Source: Bifidobacterium [indicum] DSM 20214 = LMG 11587 (lineage in GTDB: Bacteria; Actinomycetota; Actinomycetes; Actinomycetales; Bifidobacteriaceae). From it: a stretch of 64,000 nucleotides of DNA. The DNA is taken from contig NZ_CP006018.1 of NCBI RefSeq assembly GCF_000706765.1, positions 1,488,001 to 1,552,000 on the forward strand, written 5' to 3'. Below the pieces are notes generated by a model. It saw only the letters and a list, made by a program, of their open reading frames with translations, had not been told where the DNA came from and did not search any database. A program made the position numbers and the translations under genes. This document shows positions 60,918 through 64,000 of this stretch, piece after piece. How positions within the stretch are numbered: the stretch's first letter is position 1; every line of letters starts with the position of its first letter.

Positions 60918-62080
60918 CGGCCACCTCCGTTGGAACGGTCACGACCGTGACCAAGGTTTCGCCACCAGGCCCGCTTGGACCGCTTGGCCTTGGAGGACCC
61001 GTAGGCCCAGTCGGAGGAATTGTGACCCCCGCCCTCCTGGGTCTGGCCCTCTTCGCCGTGTTCCGCCTCTGACTTATCGGCGCCCGCGTGGGGCCCGATC
61101 TGTGGTGCGCCCTCGGACGGGGAGGGCGAGGAGGGTATCGCCACTTTGGAATCAGCAGATTCTCCGGTCCCTCGGGCACCGTCGCGGTCTGCGGCCTTCC
61201 CCGCCAGGCCGGCTTCGATCTCGGAGGCATGTCGCTGGGCTTCCGCAGCGGTCATTCGCCTTCCGTCCTCGGTGGTATACCCACGGGCAATCAAGGTTTG
61301 GGCAACACCGGGGTTCTCATCGATGACATGCATTCCGAACGCGTTCAGGGATTGGATGGGGTCGTACTCGTCGGCCAGGGCATCCATGACGATCTGATCC
61401 TGGTACTTGCCATTCTCGATGTCCCAAAGCGCATCGCGGGAGGTTCCCGAGACCATGAAGCCCAGTGATTGGTATACGGATATGGACCTGGTGTTCTTCT
61501 CGGGCACGGCCACCCAGATACGGTGGAGCCCAAGTCCAGTAGGAGCTGCGGCATACCCGTAGGTCATAACCCTGGGCATGGCGTCACGGGAGTATCCGCG
61601 CCCCCGGAAGTCCTTCCCCAGAACCACCTGGATCCGCGCGGAACGGGACCAACCGTCAACATCGATGAGAAATATCATGCCGATGACACCGCCGGTTTTG
61701 CTGGTATCGGGTGCGCCGCTCTGGCTGGGGTCGGCATCGCTCACCATGGCCCAAGCCAGCGTACGCCTGGACTCAGGGTCCCCCACACCAGACTCCTTGG
61801 GGGCCAGACCCTTGGACCAGGCCACGGATCTGCGCACCCAGGCATTGACTACCGCCCGCTCGGCCTCAGGCCCCTTGCCGGTGATGCCCGTCGAATTGTA
61901 GAAGGCCTCCAGATGGTCCATGGCGGTCAAATCGGATATCGCCGCAGGGCGCAGATGCACCATTTCGCCGCGAATGACAGGAATCTCTATACGGTCAGGC
62001 AGCCGTCTGCCTTCGACATTATCTGATTCCCCACGTTCCGTCTGCGGTCCCTCATTACCGCTGCCGCTTGTCGACATCAC
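60914..62080 (-). CDS. GNAT-family acetyltransferase with a long charged tail
   Basis: 388 residues. The GNAT fold (about 32-265) starts with VHLRPAAISDLTAMDHL and keeps the acetyl-CoA loop region VLGKDFRGRGYSRDAM, followed by LGLHRIWVAVPEKNTRSISVYQSLGF, the best evidence for the family. Residues from about 275 are Ala/Glu/Ser/Gly-rich and end in basic Arg/Lys, probably disordered. The substrate is unknown. It is translationally coupled to DUF2469. Confidence 0.85.
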   Translation of the reverse strand: MMSTSGSGNEGPQTERGESDNVEGRRLPDRIEIPVIRGEMVHLRPAAISDLTAMDHLEAFYNSTGITGKGPEAERAVVNAWVRRSVAWSKGLAPKESGVGDPESRRTLAWAMVSDADPSQSGAPDTSKTGGVIGMIFLIDVDGWSRSARIQVVLGKDFRGRGYSRDAMPRVMTYGYAAAPTGLGLHRIWVAVPEKNTRSISVYQSLGFMVSGTSRDALWDIENGKYQDQIVMDALADEYDPIQSLNAFGMHVIDENPGVAQTLIARGYTTEDGRRMTAAEAQRHASEIEAGLAGKAADRDGARGTGESADSKVAIPSSPSPSEGAPQIGPHAGADKSEAEHGEEGQTQEGGGHNSSDWAYGSSKAKRSKRAWWRNLGHGRDRSNGGGR

Positions 62081-62172
62081 GTCACCTCCATGACCGCCAC
62101 CTCGCGATGACAGTTAATCATATCCCGCGCCCCTGGGAAAACCATGAAAATCCCCGGGACGCGAAACATTGG

Positions 62173-63672
62173 TCACTGGGCGATGCGCTGCATGACGATC
62201 TTGTTGACCGCCTTGGCATCGGCCTGGCCCTTGGTGGCACGCATGACGGCACCGATGATGGCGCCCATGGGCTTCATATTGCCGCTCTTGAGCTTGGCCA
62301 CGATATCGGGGTTGTCCTTGAGGGCCTGGTCGACGGCCGCATCCAAGGCACCATCATCCGAAACCACCTGGTATCCGTGCTTCTTGACGACCTCGGCAGG
62401 GCCGCCTTCGCCTGCAAGCACGCCGGAAACGGTCTGCTTGGCCAGCTTGTCGTTGAGTTTCCCTTCCGCAATCAGCTGCTCCACATCGGCGACGTCCTGA
62501 GCCGAAATGGGCAGTTCCTGGAGGGTGACCCCGCGGGAATTGGCCTCACGGGAAATCTCGCCAAGCCACCACTTGCGTGCACCGGCGGCCGTGGCACCGG
62601 CCTTGACGGTCTCCTCAATCAGGTCCACGGCATCAGCGTTGACCGCATCCTGCATCTGCCGATCGGTGAAGTCCCACTCCTGCTTCAGTCGGGCCCTGCG
62701 CTCACGAGGCATCTCAGGCATCTCGGCCTTGAGCTCCTCGATATGGTCCTTGGTCACATGAACCATGACCAGGTCGGGATCGGGGAAGTAACGGTAGTCA
62801 TTGGCGTCGGTCTTGACGCGACCACCGGCCGTGGTCTGGGTGGACTCATCCCAGTGGCGGGTCTCCTGGAGGACCTCCCCACCGGATTCAAGCAGGGCTG
62901 CCTGACGACGAATCTCGTAGGTCAGGGTCTTCTCGATGCCCTTGAAGGTGTTGACGTTCTTGGTCTCGGACCTGGTACCCAGCGGAGTATCGGGACCGGC
63001 ATGAAGGGAGACGTTGACGTCCGCCCTCATATTGCCCTGCTCCATCCGGGCGTGCGAGATGCCCAGGGACCGCACGATGTCCCTGATGGCGCGCACATAG
63101 GCCCCGGCAACCTCGGGGGCGCGATCCCCGGCGCCCTCGATGGGCTTGGTGACGATCTCGACCAGGGGCACACCGGCACGGTTGTAGTCGACCAGGGAGT
63201 GATCGGCGCCCTCGATACGGCCGTCGGCACCACCGAGATGGGTGTTCTTGCCGGCATCGTCCTCAACGTGGGCACGCTCGATGGGCACGCGGAAGATGGA
63301 CCCATCGTCCAGCTCCACATCCAGGTATCCCTCCCCGTTCAGGGGCTTGTCGTACTGGGATATCTGATAGTCGCGGGGCATGTCCGGGTAGAAGTAGTTC
63401 TTCCTGGCGAACTGGCTCCACTCGTTGATCTGGCAGTGCAGGGCCAGACCGAGCTTGACGGCATAGTCCATGGCGGTCTTGTTGACCACCGGCAGGCTGC
63501 CGGGCAGACCTAGGGACACCGGGGTCAGCTGGGAGTTGGGCTCACCGCCGAACTCGATATGGGCCGGGCAGAAGAGCTTGGTGTTGGTGGAGAGCTCGAC
63601 ATGCACCTCCAGGCCGAACACCGGGTCGTACTTGGCCACGGCATCGGCGTACTTCATGAGTTTTTCAGCCAT
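62173..63672 (-). CDS. gatB: Aspartyl/glutamyl-tRNA amidotransferase subunit B
   Basis: 499 residues. Signatures [19 protein letters not shown] near the N-terminus, [17 protein letters not shown], and [13 protein letters not shown]; the C-terminal YqeY-like tail ends the protein. With GatA and GatC it converts Glu-tRNA-Gln to Gln-tRNA-Gln (and Asp-tRNA-Asn). 24 bases after gatA. Confidence 0.97.
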   Translation of the reverse strand: MAEKLMKYADAVAKYDPVFGLEVHVELSTNTKLFCPAHIEFGGEPNSQLTPVSLGLPGSLPVVNKTAMDYAVKLGLALHCQINEWSQFARKNYFYPDMPRDYQISQYDKPLNGEGYLDVELDDGSIFRVPIERAHVEDDAGKNTHLGGADGRIEGADHSLVDYNRAGVPLVEIVTKPIEGAGDRAPEVAGAYVRAIRDIVRSLGISHARMEQGNMRADVNVSLHAGPDTPLGTRSETKNVNTFKGIEKTLTYEIRRQAALLESGGEVLQETRHWDESTQTTAGGRVKTDANDYRYFPDPDLVMVHVTKDHIEELKAEMPEMPRERRARLKQEWDFTDRQMQDAVNADAVDLIEETVKAGATAAGARKWWLGEISREANSRGVTLQELPISAQDVADVEQLIAEGKLNDKLAKQTVSGVLAGEGGPAEVVKKHGYQVVSDDGALDAAVDQALKDNPDIVAKLKSGNMKPMGAIIGAVMRATKGQADAKAVNKIVMQRIAQ

Positions 63673-63696
63673 TGTGATTCCGTTTCCTTCCGATGC

Positions 63697-64000
63697 CTAC
63701 TTGGCAGATCCGTTGGTGAGGCCGTCCAGCCACGGGGCCTTGAGGTCCTTGAAGACCGGGCCGCCCCACTGCTCCTGGAGAGCCGCCTCCAAGGCCGCAG
63801 CGGGCTTGTACATGACCTCGTCACGCATCTGGGGGGCGAAGAACTGGAAGCCCACCGGCAGACCGTCATCACTGAGTCCGGCCGGGATCGACATGGCGGG
63901 CGAGCCTGCCATGTTGGCCGGGATGGTGGCCACATCGTTCAGATACATGGCCAGGGGGTCGTCCATCTTATCGCCGAACTTGAAGGCGGTTGTGGGCGAG
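63697..64000 (-). CDS. gatA: Aspartyl/glutamyl-tRNA amidotransferase subunit A, C-terminal part (cut by window edge)
   Basis: The frame is open to base 64000 and codes for the last 100 or so residues: [20 protein letters not shown], then [24 protein letters not shown]. These fit the end of the GatA amidase. The catalytic Ser-Lys part lies outside the window. Confidence 0.95.
   Translation of the reverse strand, partial: SPTTAFKFGDKMDDPLAMYLNDVATIPANMAGSPAMSIPAGLSDDGLPVGFQFFAPQMRDEVMYKPAAALEAALQEQWGGPVFKDLKAPWLDGLTNGSAK

Overview
The window is an unbroken piece of a Bifidobacterium-type chromosome: G+C-rich Actinobacteria, a bifidobacterial atpBEFHAGDC operon, an argS-lysA-hom-thrB amino-acid cluster, NucS, a GlnR-type orphan regulator, DUF2469 and an Actinobacteria-type Rho. 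I place the genus with fair confidence from gene content and order. A species, possibly of the insect-gut clade, is only a guess. I see no rRNA, CRISPR array, insertion sequence or phage.

Layout. 1-9.1 kb: the end of an AEC-family transporter, then a minus-strand run argS - lysA - PNPOx-like gene - hom - thrB - Maf/Nudix fusion (lysine, threonine and homoserine synthesis plus housekeeping), ridA, and tRNA-Arg(CCG). 9.2-23.2 kb: an accessory island of four tandem genes for large secreted proteins (LRR plus InlB-type repeats, LAxTG sorting signals). A CYTH-domain gene sits after the first. Each paralogue carries its own leader with two conserved RNA hairpins and its own copy of the same terminator. 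The third is broken by a one-base insertion. 23.2-32.7 kb: a thioredoxin-like/TPR protein, a lipoprotein and membrane protein pair, an FKBP lipoprotein, an amino-acid ABC transporter operon with two apparent frameshifts, nrdH, and nucS.

32.8-41.4 kb: the complete F1Fo ATP synthase operon (minus strand), metA, and initiator tRNA-Met. 41.6-45.5 kb: a 1291-residue cell-wall adhesin with isopeptide-type domains. 45.7-50.2 kb: ppa, a DUF3290/DUF421 membrane pair, an MntP-type Mn efflux gene with a long leader, a membrane protein, and glnR. 50.2-57.9 kb: nth, an anchored peptide-binding protein (another N-terminal frameshift), valS, chorismate mutase, and rho. 58.1-64 kb: a TetR regulator, an FAD oxidoreductase/UGM-like gene, DUF2469, a GNAT acetyltransferase, gatB, and the end of gatA.

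The most unusual content is the LRR island: tandem duplication, local gene conversion, a 33-bp coding minisatellite, and leaders whose hairpins are kept by compensatory changes. Together these suggest a surface-antigen family under diversification and shared post-transcriptional control. Four single-base frameshifts (near 18004, 29369-29375, 31000 and 51030) may be real lesions or assembly errors. The sequence alone cannot decide.
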